DNA of 64,000 nt from Azorinus chamasolen (lineage: Eukaryota > Mollusca > Bivalvia > Cardiida > Solecurtidae). Of the stretch, positions 28,984 through 38,961 are shown piece by piece. The notes beneath the pieces are model-generated. The model saw only the letters and a program-made list of their open reading frames with translations. It was not told where the DNA came from and did not search any database. Each line of letters begins with the position of its first letter. Within the stretch, counting starts at the first letter, position 1. Where the stretch lies: the NCBI GenBank assembly GCA_963576725.1, contig OY755247.1, forward strand, positions 11,253,534-11,317,533, written 5' to 3'. The position numbers and the translations under genes are program-made.

Positions 28984-29053
28984 AGCAAATAGTATGGATC
29001 CAGATTAAATGGCTCCTGAAAGAGCTCTTTGTTCAGGGTCTCCACTATTTGCT
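28984..29053. mobile_element. R/E-type hairpin fragment
   Basis: GCAAATAGTATGGATCCAGAT, CTCCTGAAAGAGCTC, CAGGGTCTCCACTATTTGC. Confidence 0.6.
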
Positions 29054-29089
29054 ACTACATCGGTCAAGTCTCAAACTACTTTATTGTGT

Positions 29090-29335
29090 TTAACCCTTTC
29101 ACCGCCGATGTCTCATAAATGCACCATGACAAATAGTGCAGTCCCAGATTAGACGCCGCCTTTTCAAGGCGGCATCTGATCAAGGACTTCACTTTTTGTC
29201 TCAACCTCTATTTCTATATATGTGCTTTATTCCTTTGAAATTTGCATTTATTTATCTCAGTTCCTTATTGTACCGAATGATTTAACAAAATTGGATTGCA
29301 GACGACAATTAGAAATTTGGCGCCGAAAGGGTTAA
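29090..29335 (+). mobile_element. Family G MITE, complete (246 bp)
   Basis: TTAACCCTTTCACCGCCGATG to TTGGCGCCGAAAGGGTTAA; same length as the 20070 copy. Confidence 0.92.
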
Positions 29336-29358
29336 AAAACTCTACAGTGTCTGTTATA

Positions 29359-29552
29359 CAGAGTTCCAGAAAAGATGAGTAAATTAAACCTTTTTTAAGG
29401 AATAACTTCTTTATATCTCCACCAAACCCTATACTGTGACCACTTTTTAGCATCGTCTCGAAGAAACGATTCTAAAGAGTGGTCACAGAATGGGGTTTGG
29501 TGGAGAAATGAAGATTTTAGCATTTGGGTATGCACCTTTATCTGTAGCTCTG
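29359..29552 (+). mobile_element. Family C MITE, complete
   Basis: CAGAGTTCCAGAAAAGATGAG to TTTATCTGTAGCTCTG with hairpin CACCAAACCCTATACTGTG. Confidence 0.9.
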
Positions 29553-29559
29553 GTCAAAT

Positions 29560-29711
29560 CTATTTGCATATGAAATGACATATTAGATCTATATCTACAG
29601 TTTCTGCCTTGGTAAAACGTCCCTAAAGTTAATGATACCATTAGGAAAAAGCTAATTGATAGTCACACAATTATTATTTCTTACATGAATATTCATGGAG
29701 TAAAGGGTCAA
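29560..29711 (-). mobile_element. Family A1 MITE, right half
   Basis: CTATTTGCATATGAAATGAC to TATTCATGGAGTAAAGGGTC. Confidence 0.72.
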
Positions 29712-29976
29712 CTTGTGCCACAGTAATCAGGAAGTCAGCTTGTTCAATAAATTAAATACAAATGTACACAAAAGTCTTGGAAAGGCTAATTGTGGCAATC
29801 TTTGGGAGTCCCTGGACTAATTCCAAACGTAAGCTCATTGACTGTGCTAAACCCTATTGATATGCATTAGTATAATGCCTTTGCATGCAAACTGAGTAGA
29901 CCCAGATCAGACAGCTCCTGTAGGAGCCATTTGATCAGGGTAGACTGCTGCTTGCTTATGGAATAATATGAATCTG

Positions 29977-30123
29977 GGTCCATGTTTATAAAACTTTTAG
30001 TTGAGTCTAAGGCTCGTTCTCAAGTTTTTGATTGGTCAGATTTGAGCCTTTGGCTCAAATCTGACCAATCAAAAGCTTGAGAAGGAACTCAGACTCAACT
30101 AAAAAGTTTTATAAGCATGGACC
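29977..30123. mobile_element. Element U, 147-bp long palindrome
   Basis: GGTCCATGTTTATAAAACTT...AAGTTTTATAAGCATGGACC; the arms, about 72 bp each, meet at GAGCCTTTGGCTC. Flanked by CTG on both sides (29974-29976, 30124-30126), a 3-bp duplication judged against the intact A1 sequence ATCTGATTCTAC. GG(G)TCC ends with 3-bp duplication fit PIF/Harbinger-type MITEs. Confidence 0.85.
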
Positions 30124-30137
30124 CTGATTCTACCCAG

Positions 30138-30316
30138 ATCAACAGATAAATATGTGTTGTCATTTCTACTCCAAACCCAATACCCAATGTTGTGACCACT
30201 CTGTAGAAACGTCTCAAAGAGACAATTCTAATAGGTGGTCACAACATAGTGTTTAATGGGAAAATAAAGGCCTTATTCTTGAAAATGTATTTACACATCT
30301 TATCTGGACCTGAGAT
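30138..30316 (-). mobile_element. Family C MITE
   Basis: CAACAGATAAATATGTGTTG, hairpin ACCACTCTGTAGAAACGTCTC, end CATCTTATCTGGACCTGAG; hairpin arms have several mismatches. Confidence 0.75.
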
Positions 30317-30407
30317 CTGTTCTTCAGTTCAATCTTCAATGGCAAAAACTTCCTGTATTTATTTACCATTAGAAAACTTCATGATGTCATTATTTGTGAC
30401 ATGAATA

Positions 30408-30629
30408 TTAACTCTTAAAATCCAGGACCCACAGTCATGGACACATTTGCAAACAGTGTAGACCTAGATCAGGGGGCTCCAAGAGAAGCCCATCTGATCA
30501 GGGTCTGCACTGTTTGTCATTCATTATCTTCTAGCAAATTTAGACCTTTCATACTTAGAGGACTCTACAGACTACAGTTAAAACACTGACAGACTATTCC
30601 ATTCTGAAATTCAGGACTGAAAGATTTAA
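30408..30629 (+). mobile_element. Family R MITE
   Basis: TTAACTCTTAAAATCCAGGA to CAGGACTGAAAGATTTAA; hairpin GTGTAGACCTAGATCAGGGG / CATCTGATCAGGGTCTGCAC. Confidence 0.8.
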
Positions 30630-30684
30630 TCCAGTCATTGGTTAACTCTGTATTTAAACTGAATGTTCCGCCTTGTTCATGGAG

Positions 30685-30900
30685 TTAACCCTTACAACGC
30701 CAAATTTTCAAATGGACTATTCCAAAATTCAAACAGATCAAGCTTACAGTGAATATTTAGGGAATTTTCTAAAGAAAAAGCGGAACATGACAAACAGTGT
30801 AGACCCGGATGAGAGGGCTCCTATAGGAGCCCTCTCATCTGGGTCTACACTGTTTGCAAAGGACAATAGTCAACCGTGTCCCACACTGTAAGGAGTTTAA
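30685..30900 (-). mobile_element. Family E MITE, complete
   Basis: TTAACCCTTACAACGCCAAA to CACACTGTAAGGAGTTTAA; hairpin CCCGGATGAGAGGGCTCC TATA. The frame reading ...SVDPDERAPIGALSSGS... is this hairpin. Confidence 0.9.
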
Positions 30901-31004
30901 GTACGGTAATTGAATACTACATGTATAGTACAGTTGACAACATGCCAGGTGTGTAATCCAAACATAATTTAAAGCTATAATTCAAATAATTCATTCCAAA
31001 CAAT

Positions 31005-31204
31005 GTTAAACTCTTAGCACGCTAAGTAATTGTTGTCTGTAAAATTTGTCCGTCAGTTACAACAAATTCTTAAAGCGAAATATTTTCATCGTTTTCAAAC
31101 CTGACTTCGATCATAGTATCAAACAGATTGTACCAGCGTCTCGTTCGATCCAAACTATTTGCAAAGGTAATCGCCATTTTGGTCACCAGCATGCAGGGAG
31201 TGAA
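31005..31204 (+). mobile_element. Family H1 MITE
   Basis: TTAAACTCTTAGCACGCTAAG to CAGCATGCAGGGAGTGAA. One hairpin arm is weak (CAAACAGATTGTACCAGCGTC); the other is TCGTTCGATCCAAACTATTTG. Confidence 0.7.
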
Positions 31205-31413
31205 CTCTTTCACTGCCAATGTCGCATCTTTGATTACCTTCGCAAAAGGTTTGGATCCAGATGAGATGCCAAGAAACTTGGCATCTCATCAGGATCCAAA
31301 CAATTTGTTACTGTGGTAATGTTTTTGAAGAAAATGGGGACAAAATTAAACAAATGAAGATTGTTGCAGACGATAAATTTTACAGACGGCATTATTTGGC
31401 AGCAAAAGCGCTG
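31201..31413 (+). mobile_element. Family H2 MITE
   Basis: GTGAACTCTTTCACTGCCAAT, hairpin GGTTTGGATCCAGATGAGAT GCCAAGAAACTTGGC, CAGACGATAAATTTTACAGAC, end TTTGGCAGCAAAAGCG. Confidence 0.8.
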
Positions 31414-31677
31414 TATACAGGCAACTGGTAAATAGATTTGAATAGAAAACCAGTTTACTTCCGTATGAAGAAAAAAACAGTTATCTACCAGGTTACAATA
31501 TTTATATTATAAGTTACCAGCTAATCTTTGTATAGTGTTACTTCCCTGAGTTTGAATAACCCTTTCCACCATGAATATTCATAAAAAATAATGACATTAT
31601 GAAAACTAATCAGATGGTTTCTTAAAATGGCATATAAACACAGAAAGTTTGGGCATGGGAGAAACTGTAGAATTATA

Positions 31678-32118
31678 CAGTAAAACCTCTCTATAACGAC
31701 CACTAAATTGTGTTAATTAGTTGATATTTAGGACAGGTCTGGTTGCTTAAAGCAAGGTGAAAGTAAAACATAACGCTCCTATAGGAGCGTTCTGTTTTAC
31801 TTTCACCTTGCTTTAACCCTTTCCCTGTTCTATGTTTATTCCGAATTCCAATACCTATTGAATATTCATTGACAAAATAATAATAAAGAAATATGGAAGG
31901 TGAAACATTGTAGACATTTTGGAAAGCAAAGAAACAGATCTATCAAATTCTATTAGCAAACAGAGCAGACCCTGATCAGATGGCGCCTCTGATCTGGGTC
32001 TACTCTGTTTGCAAATGCGTGAAAACACGTTTATATGAGGGAAAGGGTTAAGCATCCACCTGCCTTTAACACAAGATACTTGATGTAATTTAGTGGTCGT
32101 TATAGAGAGGTTTTACTG
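31678..32118. mobile_element. Family D MITE (middle level)
   Basis: CAGTAAAACCTCTCTATAAC...GTTATAGAGAGGTTTTACTG, TA flanks. Left arm and loop complete (CATAACGCTCCTATAGGAGC). The right arm is interrupted at TTTCACCTTGCTTTAA by A2 and resumes GCATCCACCTGCC. Confidence 0.92.
31813..32051 (+). mobile_element. Family A2 MITE (inner level), complete
   Basis: TTAACCCTTTCCCTGTTCTA to TATGAGGGAAAGGGTTAA. The empty site is known from the D copy at 60439 (CTTGCTTTAAGCAGCCACC), which shows that exactly TTAA was duplicated on insertion. One loop side is short (GATGGCGCCTCTGATC). Confidence 0.95.
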
Positions 32119-32344
32119 TATTTACATAATGTCAATGGATACAGAGCAGACTGTTATCAATTTCTCCTAAATCTGAGCCATCTATATGCTGGGAATAAGT
32201 CAATGGACATTTGCAAATAGAACACCCATATCCAAGGGCTCTTAATGGATATATACTGATTGTCATTCAAAATACCTTAGTAAAATTATTAAATGGACTA
32301 GAAATGTTTTTGATACAAAAACTGATGTCTCCTCCATCTCCATC

Positions 32345-32640
32345 CGTATCACGCAGACAAACTTTTGTAGGAGTTATCGTCCGGACAAGAAAGTGTGATG
32401 GACAGACAGACGGACAGACAGACAGACATTCTTATGGAATGAGCCTTATGGGACTTTTCTTTTGTTTAAAATAGTCACACAAGACCAGAAAATAGTCCCA
32501 CAAGTACAGGAAGAACAAGAGATCTTTTGTTCCCGAAGTCCCACAAGGTATCATTTTTGAGGGCGGACAGACAGACAACTCTCACGTAATCAATATGCCT
32601 CCCCTATATAAATATGGGAGGACATATTATAACTGTGAGG
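32345..32640. mobile_element. Mollusc-type repeat remnants with GACA microsatellite
   Basis: TTTTGTAGGAGTTATCGTCC then GGACAGACAGACGGACAGAC (32399-32430); later GAACAAGAGATCTTTTGTTC and the inverted pair ATGCCTCCCC...GGGAGGACATATTA. Looks like joined ends of two older elements. Confidence 0.5.
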
Positions 32641-32725
32641 ACTTCATTAAATTCTACTCTCTGTCTCATTGATATTAGAACAATGCAATAATTGCATGAC
32701 TCATCACTTATCATCATTACAATCA

Positions 32726-32952
32726 TTAACCCTTTCCCTCATACATACGCCTTTTCACATATTTGCAAACAGAGTAGACCCAGATCAGATGCCTCTTATA
32801 GGAGCTGTCTGATCAGGGTCTGCTCTGTTTGCTTTTGACATGGTATAGATTTGATTCTACACTCCTTGAAAAAATAAAATTATAAAAATTCAGCTAATAA
32901 ATATTCATGATATCATTATTTCTTACATGAATATCAAATAGGGAAGGATTTC
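32726..32952 (-). mobile_element. Family A3 MITE
   Basis: TTAACCCTTTCCCTCATACA to TATCAAATAGGGAAGG; hairpin GATGCCTCTTATAGGAGC. Confidence 0.83.
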
Positions 32953-32963
32953 ATGACCTTGTG

Positions 32964-33179
32964 AATAATCAATCATGAATGACAGAACTTTAAAATGAAA
33001 CATGGACAGGAGATTTTTGTTTTTTTTTACCAAAGAAAGAATTGTATAGATACATATCCATCACATACCATTAACAAACACAGCAGACCCTAACCAGACA
33101 GCTCCTACAAGAGCTGTCTGATCCAGGTTTACTCTGTTTTTAAAGTTGTCAAAAGGTGTGTATAAGTGAGAATGGGTTA
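32964..33179 (+). mobile_element. Family A MITE, diverged
   Basis: CATGAATGACAGAACTTTAA, hairpin GACAGCTCCTACAAGAGCTGTC, end TAAGTGAGAATGGGTTAG. Confidence 0.65.
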
Positions 33180-33189
33180 GAAAAATTCC

Positions 33190-33417
33190 TTAACCCATTA
33201 CCTCATAGGCTATTTTTAGATACAGCTTCTTTGTATAAATCTACCGAAAAGGAGCATTAACTAGAAAAAAGGATTTTTTTTAGAATTTTGTAGTTTGAAA
33301 CCACTGTGACAAATAGAGCATTTGCTCCTATAGGAGCAAATGCTCTATTTATCACAATGGTTTCACAAAGTGACTTTTACAGAGTCGTCAAAAGTCGTCA
33401 ATAAGGGAATGGGCTAA
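33190..33417 (+). mobile_element. Family B MITE, complete (228 bp)
   Basis: TTAACCCATTACCTCATAGG to AATAAGGGAATGGGCTAA; perfect hairpin. Confidence 0.92.
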
Positions 33418-33522
33418 CATTATGCTGGGAAATAAAATCTTGGATTATTTGCTTCTTCCATAAAGTATCTAACATCTAAAGACACTAATGAACATGAGCG
33501 GATGTCGACTTCCACTACGTTT

Positions 33523-33618
33523 TTAACCCTTTCTCCATGACATTATGCAGTATAGGGTTTGGTGGAGAAATGACGATTTTAGTATTTGGGTATGCACCGT
33601 TATCTGTTACGAGCTCTG
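33523..33618 (+). mobile_element. A scrap fused to C right half
   Basis: TTAACCCTTTCTCCATGACAT joins to TATAGGGTTTGGTGGAGAAA...TTATCTGTTACGAGCTCTG. Confidence 0.7.
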
Positions 33619-33619
33619 G

Positions 33620-33856
33620 TTAACCCTTTCCCTGTTCTATGTTTATTCCAGAATTCAATACCTACTGAATACTAATGGACAAAATAGTTATAATGAAATA
33701 TGGAACATTGTACACATTTTAGAAAGCAAAGAAACAGATCTATCAAATTCTATTAGCAAACAGAGCAGACCCTGATCAGACGGCTCGGAGCCATCTGATC
33801 TGGGTCTACTCTATTTGCATATGTGTGAAAACACGTTTATATGACGGAAAGGGTTA
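33620..33856 (+). mobile_element. Family A2 MITE, complete
   Basis: TTAACCCTTTCCCTGTTCTA to TATGACGGAAAGGGTTAA; loop shortened to CGGCTCGGAGCC. Confidence 0.92.
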
Positions 33857-34206
33857 AGTCATTTTAAAAATCTAAATTGTACAAGGAAGCCATCTAATAT
33901 CAGTCTACACTATTTGCTATGAAGACAAAATTTGATACAACAGTATAGTTTACAGAAATATCATTTATCTATTATTGACAGATTTAATTTCCTTCGATGC
34001 AATTATCAAACTGAGAATTCTTCCTTTCTGTGGTATCTATCTATCTTACAGACAAGTAATAAAACTATCAAGGCTTCTCAGTGGGTAATAAGATGACATT
34101 GAAAAGACAATTTGAGGATTTAGCCCGAAATTATGTCAACCACACTCCGTAGAGCAAATTCATGACAATATTTCCAGAATTGTAGATAAAGATCCGAAAC
34201 AACTTA
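33857..34206. other. Mostly unrecognised stretch
   Basis: A small hairpin-arm scrap (CATCTAATATCAGTCTACAC) near 33890; otherwise nothing recognised. Confidence 0.4.
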
Positions 34207-34350
34207 TTTCTCAGTCAAACCTTATCGAGAGCTTGGTGCACTTTGTGAAGGAGTTAGAATAGTTTTACACCAAGCCCTCGTTATTTTGTTGGTACTTATC
34301 TGAAGAGATAGTTCTAATGAGTACCAACGTGATAGGAATTGGTTGAAGAA
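34207..34350. mobile_element. Element J split by a family I copy
   Basis: TTTCTCAGTCAAACCTTATC, family I at about 34214-34280, then TTGTTGGTACTTATC...GATAGTTCTAATGAGTACC AACGTGATAGG. J is an inverted repeat whose centre is ATCTGAAGAGAT. Confidence 0.65.
34214..34280. mobile_element. Family I palindrome, left arm shortened
   Basis: GAGAGCTTGGTGCACTTTGTG then AAGGAGTTAGAATAG and CACCAAGCCCTCG; AAAACTATTCTAACTCCTTC of the left arm is deleted. Confidence 0.8.
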
Positions 34351-34355
34351 AATTT

Positions 34356-34395
34356 TTGAGGGCTTGGTGCAAAACTATTGTTAAACTCCTTCACT
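34356..34395. mobile_element. Family I palindrome, half
   Basis: TGAGGGCTTGGTGCAAAACTA to CTCCTTCACT; the second arm is absent. Confidence 0.75.
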
Positions 34396-34448
34396 CGGAG
34401 AGAAAACAGTTGAGGCTCGGCAAGCCTCGCCTCAACGTTTTCTCCCCT
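34396..34448. repeat. Hairpin W
   Basis: GGAGAGAAAACAGTTGAGGC TCGGCAA GCCTCGCCTCAACG TTTTCTCC, an inverted repeat that is GC-richer than its surroundings. One copy seen. Confidence 0.65.
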
Positions 34449-34604
34449 CGTCAGATAAAGGCGTCCCATCTACGGCACTAACCTATTATTCTCTATATTT
34501 CTCTATATTTTGCAGGAAAAATAAATTCTAGACTCAAGCTTAGGAACTATTACAGCCAAAACTAACAGCAGTGTCATCTCAATATCCATTCATACTGCCC
34601 TACA

Positions 34605-34800
34605 ATAACTCATTCAAAGCTGAATTTTCAAATGGACTATTCCAAAATTCAAACAAGTCAAGTTCGCCATGAATTTTCAGGGTTATTCTTTTAAAGGACA
34701 AACAGTGCAGACCCAGATGAGAGGTCTCCTCTAGGAGCCCTGTTTGCACGGTCTACACTGTTTGCAAAATACATTAGTGGCTCGTTTCCTGAACTAAAAG
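34605..34800 (-). mobile_element. Family E MITE, diverged
   Basis: AACTCATTCAAAGCTGAATTT to TCCTGAACTAAAAG; hairpin CCCAGATGAGAGGTCTCC with a mutated right arm (GCCCTGTTTGCACGGTC). Confidence 0.75.
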
Positions 34801-35017
34801 ATACTTATTTCTATTATATCTATAATAGGCGTTTCTCTTCTCAGGTTTTGTAATCCTACAGGGATTTCAGAACACGGTCATTCCAGAATTTGTTTGTTTA
34901 ACACCTAACAGGGAAAATTACGTCTGATTCCCATTTCGCATGCAACATCTCCCAATGGTAAAACATTTCCCTTCAATACTGCATTGCACGCTAGCAGTGA
35001 GGTTAAACTAGTAAAAA

Positions 35018-35219
35018 AATAGGCTCCAGATAAGATGCATAGTAACCCGGCATATTATCAAGATCCAAACCAGAGCTAAAATACTAAAATCGTAATTTCT
35101 CCACCAAACCCTATACTGTGACCAATCTTTAGATTCTGAAGAGTGCTCACAGTATACAGTTTGTTGGAGAAATAAAAAAGCTATTCTTGAAAATGTTTAA
35201 ATTTATCTGGACCTGTGTC
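35018..35219 (-). mobile_element. Family C MITE with an H scrap
   Basis: GCTCCAGATAAGATGCATAGT runs into H-like CGGCATATTATCAAGATCC, then CCAGAGCTAAAATACTAAAA, a shortened C hairpin and TTTATCTGGACCTGTG. Confidence 0.65.
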
Positions 35220-35267
35220 CAAGCTGTCTGAACACTCCCCCCACCCCCAAACACACTCCTTTTAAAT

Positions 35268-35618
35268 TCAACCCATTACCTCAAAGAATATTTTTAGACC
35301 AAATCTCATTGAATAAATCTACTAAAATGGAGCATTTATAAATTACTAGGGAAAAGGAAAATTTTAGAGTGGTGCAGTTTTGAATGAAGCCATTGCGATA
35401 AATAGAGCATTATTTATGTAAGAAATAATGACTGAAAAAATAATTGTTACAAATTATGAACAAGGAAGGGTGACCATGAACAAAACTGTTGAATAAGATC
35501 TATTATTATATCATTGCAAACAGTGTAGACACTGGTCAGATGGATCCTACAGGAGCAGTCTGATCTGGATCTACTAAATTGCAAATGCGTAAAAAACATC
35601 TTTATCAGGGAAATCATT
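35268..35618 (+). mobile_element. B left half joined to a family A MITE
   Basis: B: TTCAACCCATTACCTCAAAG to AAATAGAGCATTATT (35412). A: TTATGTAAGAAATAATGACTG, hairpin GATGGATCCTACAGGAGC, end TTTATCAGGGAAATC. Confidence 0.7.
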
Positions 35619-35872
35619 AATCTCCGTCCCAAACAGCCTACATGTTTTCTTTCAAAATTTCCATGGTATTAGTAACCTACTTTTGTGGAAAAATGAATTC
35701 CCAGATGAAAAATAATTTGGAAACTCAGTAAGCTTCCATATGTATTCAGCAAGAAATTGCTAGGAAATGACTTTTCATGTAAAAGCAGATGCTGCTGAAG
35801 AAGATTTACCTAACAATATTTCCTTTTTTATTTATATAACTATTTCGCTTTAGGGAATACAGCACACCCAGA

Positions 35873-36086
35873 TTAACCCAATTTACCTCATAGGCTATAT
35901 TTAGATACAATCTAAATTGAATAAATCTACCGAAAACGAGCATTAACTACAGAATAGGAAATTTTTTAGAATTTTGTAGCTTGAAACTATTGTGATAAAT
36001 AGAGCAAATGCCCTATTTATCACAATGGTTTCACAAAGTGACTTTTACAGAGTCGTCAAAAGTCGTCAGTATGAGGGAATGGGTTA
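35873..36086 (+). mobile_element. Family B MITE, loop deleted (214 bp)
   Basis: TTAACCCAATTTACCTCATAG to TATGAGGGAATGGGTTAA; the hairpin centre lacks TTTGCTCCTATAGGAGC, giving AGAGCAAATGCCCT. Confidence 0.88.
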
Positions 36087-36186
36087 AATAGCTTCTGTAG
36101 GACCTGGATTATCACAGTCCGCTATTTGCTGATTTTCTTCTGTTTACCACATGGCCATAAATTTTCTAATCTTTTATCGTTTGAAC

Positions 36187-36487
36187 CGCCTTTACTCCAA
36201 GATTATTCAAGTAAGAAATAATGACATCATGAAAAAGACATGAATATTAATCAAATGCATTTTTATAATGGTAGGGCTTGGTGCAAAACTATTCTAACTC
36301 CTTCACTTTGTGAAGGAGTTAGAATAGTTTTGCACCAAGCCCTCGATATGAACACAGACAGTTTTGGCCTAGTGGCCCAAACTGCTGCAGCAGGTCTAAT
36401 TTATTTCATAAGCATACTGAACAACCATCTTCGAAAATTCATCAGGGTCTACTCACTGTTTGATAAGGAAAGGCATGAATTATACCA
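36187..36487 (+). mobile_element. Family A1 MITE, diverged, carrying a family I palindrome
   Basis: CGCCTTTACTCCAAGATTATTC, TTTTTATAATGG, I at 36271-36345, ATATGAACACAGACAGTTTTG; hairpin almost erased. Confidence 0.75.
36271..36345. mobile_element. Family I palindrome, near complete
   Basis: GTAGGGCTTGGTGCAAAACT to AGTTTTGCACCAAGCCCTCG; the first bases (CGA) are changed to GTA, the rest is perfect. Confidence 0.9.
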
Positions 36488-36503
36488 TACCGGGTAATTT
36501 CAT

Positions 36504-36738
36504 TTAACCCTTTCCTCCGGAAATACGCCTTTCTTTACACCTCTGTAATAATCATTTCTTGAAACCATTGTGATAAATAGAGCATTTGCTCCTATAGGAG
36601 CAAAATTAATGCTCTATTTATCACAATGGTTTCAAACTACAAAATTCTAAAATTTTACATTTCTCTAGTAAATGCTCCTTTTGGGTAGATTCATTTAAAG
36701 AGGATGGGTCTAAAAATAGCCTATGGAGGAAAGGGTTA
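36504..36738 (-). mobile_element. Family B MITE, complete
   Basis: TTAACCCTTTCCTCCGGAAA to TATGGAGGAAAGGGTTAG; right hairpin arm has an AATT insertion (GCAAAATTAATGCTC). Confidence 0.9.
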
Positions 36739-36753
36739 GAAAACCCTTAATTC

Positions 36754-37007
36754 TTAACCCTTTACTCAATGAATATGCCTTTAATTTCTATGCCTTTATA
36801 AACAGAGAAGACCCCGATCAGACAGTCGCTATAGAAGTCGTCTGATCAGGGTCTGCTCTATTAGCTAAAGCAATAATTTAGGTATGATTCTACAGTTATC
36901 TACTATGGCCAAAACTTCCCATGCCCATGTGCCCTTGTAAAAATTGATCTAATACATATTCATAATGCCATTATTTCTTACATGAATATTTATGCAGTAA
37001 AGGGTTA
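36754..37007 (-). mobile_element. Family A1 MITE, complete (254 bp)
   Basis: TTAACCCTTTACTCAATGAA to TTTATGCAGTAAAGGGTTAA; hairpin CAGTCGCTATAGAAGTCG. Confidence 0.9.
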
Positions 37008-37368
37008 AGACTGGCCAAGCTAACACGGCACATTGCGTTCTGATATAATGGAAACAGTTCAAAGTTAAATGCTGCAAATGGAGATGAAAACAATAACTTT
37101 GACTGATGGAATTTTCTCCTGATTTTGCCATTGGTAATAGAGATCCATCCCTCTAGTTCTGAAAGTAAATTTGTCCATATAACAATATTAGTCCATAGCT
37201 ATGGTATGGTAACTTTTGAGACTGATCGCATTAATCCAGCAACTTGTCCATCTTCAAAATCATAATCTAATTTGATTGAAACTTGGGTTCATTCTTTGTG
37301 CAAACTTAATCTGGATTAGTATCATAATTCCTTATACTGAGTATTGTGGTTAAGGGTGTAGAAATTCT
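37008..37368. other. Stretch without recognised feature
   Basis: Nothing recognised. Confidence 0.4.
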
Positions 37369-37590
37369 ATTACCTCTTTGCATGCTAAGTATTTTGTCGT
37401 CTGCAACAGTGTGTCATCTGCTTCAATTCTTAAAATATAAATTCTTTCATTTCTTTGCAAAAACATGTTCACAGTGTCAAACAGTTTGGATCCTGATGAA
37501 ACGTCACATTATGTAGTGTCTCATCCGGATCCAAACTGTATATAAAGGTAAATCTAAGTTTCACCGCCAGTGTGCAGTTTTAAGAGTTAC
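37369..37590 (-). mobile_element. Family H1 MITE
   Basis: TTACCTCTTTGCATGCTAAG, TTTTGTCGTCTGCAACAG, hairpin CAGTTTGGATCCTGATGAAAC / GTCTCATCCGGATCCAAACTG; end degraded. Confidence 0.75.
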
Positions 37591-37610
37591 AACAACTTCA
37601 TATTCATTAT

Positions 37611-37950
37611 CAGAGCTCCAGATAAGATGAAGATGACAAATTAAAATACAGTGGGACCCCTCTAATGCGACCATTTAATGAACAAACATGGGTGTCTTTA
37701 TAAGCAGGTGGTTGCTTAATGCAGGACAAAAGTAATGCAGAAAGCTCCTCTGGGAGCTTTCTGCATTACTTTTGTCATGCATTAAGCTACCACCTGCCTC
37801 TATCACCCCGAATTATACCTCTTTTAAGTGTTCGCATTAGAGGGGGTTTACTGTACATGTATTTTCAAGAATAACTCCTTTATTTCTCAACCAAACCCTA
37901 CATGTATTCTGTGACTACTCTTTAGAATCATCTCGAAAAGATCAGATCTC
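37611..37950 (+). mobile_element. Family C MITE, left part, split by D
   Basis: CAGAGCTCCAGATAAGATGAA to ATTAAAA, D insert (37649-37853), then CATGTATTTTCAAGAATAAC and one hairpin arm (GACTACTCTTTAGAATCATC); right half missing. Confidence 0.8.
37649..37853. mobile_element. Family D MITE, complete (205 bp)
   Basis: CAGTGGGACCCCTCTAATGC...GCATTAGAGGGGGTTTACTG, TA flanks. Hairpin GCAGGTGGTTGCTTAATGC, AGTAATGCAGAAAGCTCC. Confidence 0.9.
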
Positions 37951-38107
37951 CAGCCTCAAATGGATAATGCATTAACAGATTGAAGTTTTGGCTGCTTACA
38001 GAGGTACAGAACAGAGTACTGCAGTCAAAGGTGATGAGTGACAAAGTCTGCACACTCTGTTGAAATACTGCATTTCTGACGTGACAGCCGACCTTGGTTA
38101 AAATTGT

Positions 38108-38308
38108 TTGCAATGTCCTGAGCTCCAGATAAGTTCATAAATTAAAACATTTTCAAGAATAACTTCTTTATTTCTCCTCCAAACCCTATGTTGTGACCAC
38201 TCTTTGGAATCGTCTCGAAGAGTCGATTCCAAAGAGTGGTCACAACATAGGGTTTGGTGGAGAAATGACAATTTTAGTCTGAGTTTGCACCCGGTTATAA
38301 TCTCAGTT
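38108..38308 (+). mobile_element. Family C MITE, complete
   Basis: GAGCTCCAGATAAGTTCATA to CCGGTTATAATCTCAG; perfect-looking hairpin GACCACTCTTTGGAATCGTC. Confidence 0.9.
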
Positions 38309-38519
38309 ACTCGGATGTCCAAGTAACCTTTTGTCCATGATCTGCCTCAGTTTTTATTCCTCCCAGATGATGAAAGTGAATTATTAGAACCATGACTTGC
38401 ATAGAAATAGCATAATTTCCATTTGTATTATCACAAAGACAAAAAAAAAATCTCTCGCAGAACCAAGTCAATCACGTAAAACAGGATTTATGGTACCACT
38501 GAGCTATAGCTGAGGTAAA

Positions 38520-38725
38520 AACTGCACTTTTCACTTCCATGTTTTGTCATCTGCAAAGTTTCTCATCTGATTCAATTTTCATTGTCAAATTTTTTAAATC
38601 ATTTTTGTCTCAGAAAATATTAGCGCAGTATCAAACAGTTTGGATCCTGATGAGATGTCGTGTTACTCGGCATCTCGTCTGGATCAAAACTGCTTACAAA
38701 GATGATCACTACAAGATATGCATAA
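38520..38725 (-). mobile_element. Family H1 MITE, left end diverged
   Basis: TTTTGTCATCTGCAAAGTTTC, hairpin CAGTTTGGATCCTGATGAGA TGTCGTGTTACTCGGC; tail AAAGATGATCACTAC. Confidence 0.75.
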
Positions 38726-38726
38726 G

Positions 38727-38920
38727 CAGAGCTCCAAATAAGATGTGTAAATTAAAATATTTTCAAGTATAACTTCTTTATTTCTCCATCAAACCCTATG
38801 TTGTGACCACTCTATAGAATCGTCTCTTCGAGACGATTCTAAAGAGTGGTCACGACATAGGGTTTGGTGGAGAAATGATAATTTTAGTATTTGAGTATGC
38901 ACCGTTATCTGTAGCTCTAC
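38727..38920 (+). mobile_element. Family C MITE, complete
   Basis: CAGAGCTCCAAATAAGATGTG to TTATCTGTAGCTCT; hairpin CAAACCCTATGTTGTGACC with a GAATCGTCTCTTCGAGACG centre. Confidence 0.92.
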
Positions 38921-38961
38921 ATATGGCAGCGAATATATACATAATAAAGAGCATAAGACAT

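Larger units (their letters stand above)
29849..30410 (-). mobile_element. Family A1 MITE hit by U and by C
   Basis: GCTAAACCCTATTGATATGC, hairpin CAGCTCCTGTAGGAGCC, then U (29977-30123), TGATTCTAC, a C copy (30138-30316), and the A1 tail CTTCATGATGTCATTATTTG to GAATATTAA. Confidence 0.75.
31557..32165 (+). mobile_element. Family A1 MITE (outer level of a three-level nest)
   Basis: TAACCCTTTCCACCATGAATA through GGAGAAACTGTAGAATTA, then D (31678-32118), then TTTACATAATGTC and CAGAGCAGACTGTTATC. The far end is lost. Confidence 0.8.
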
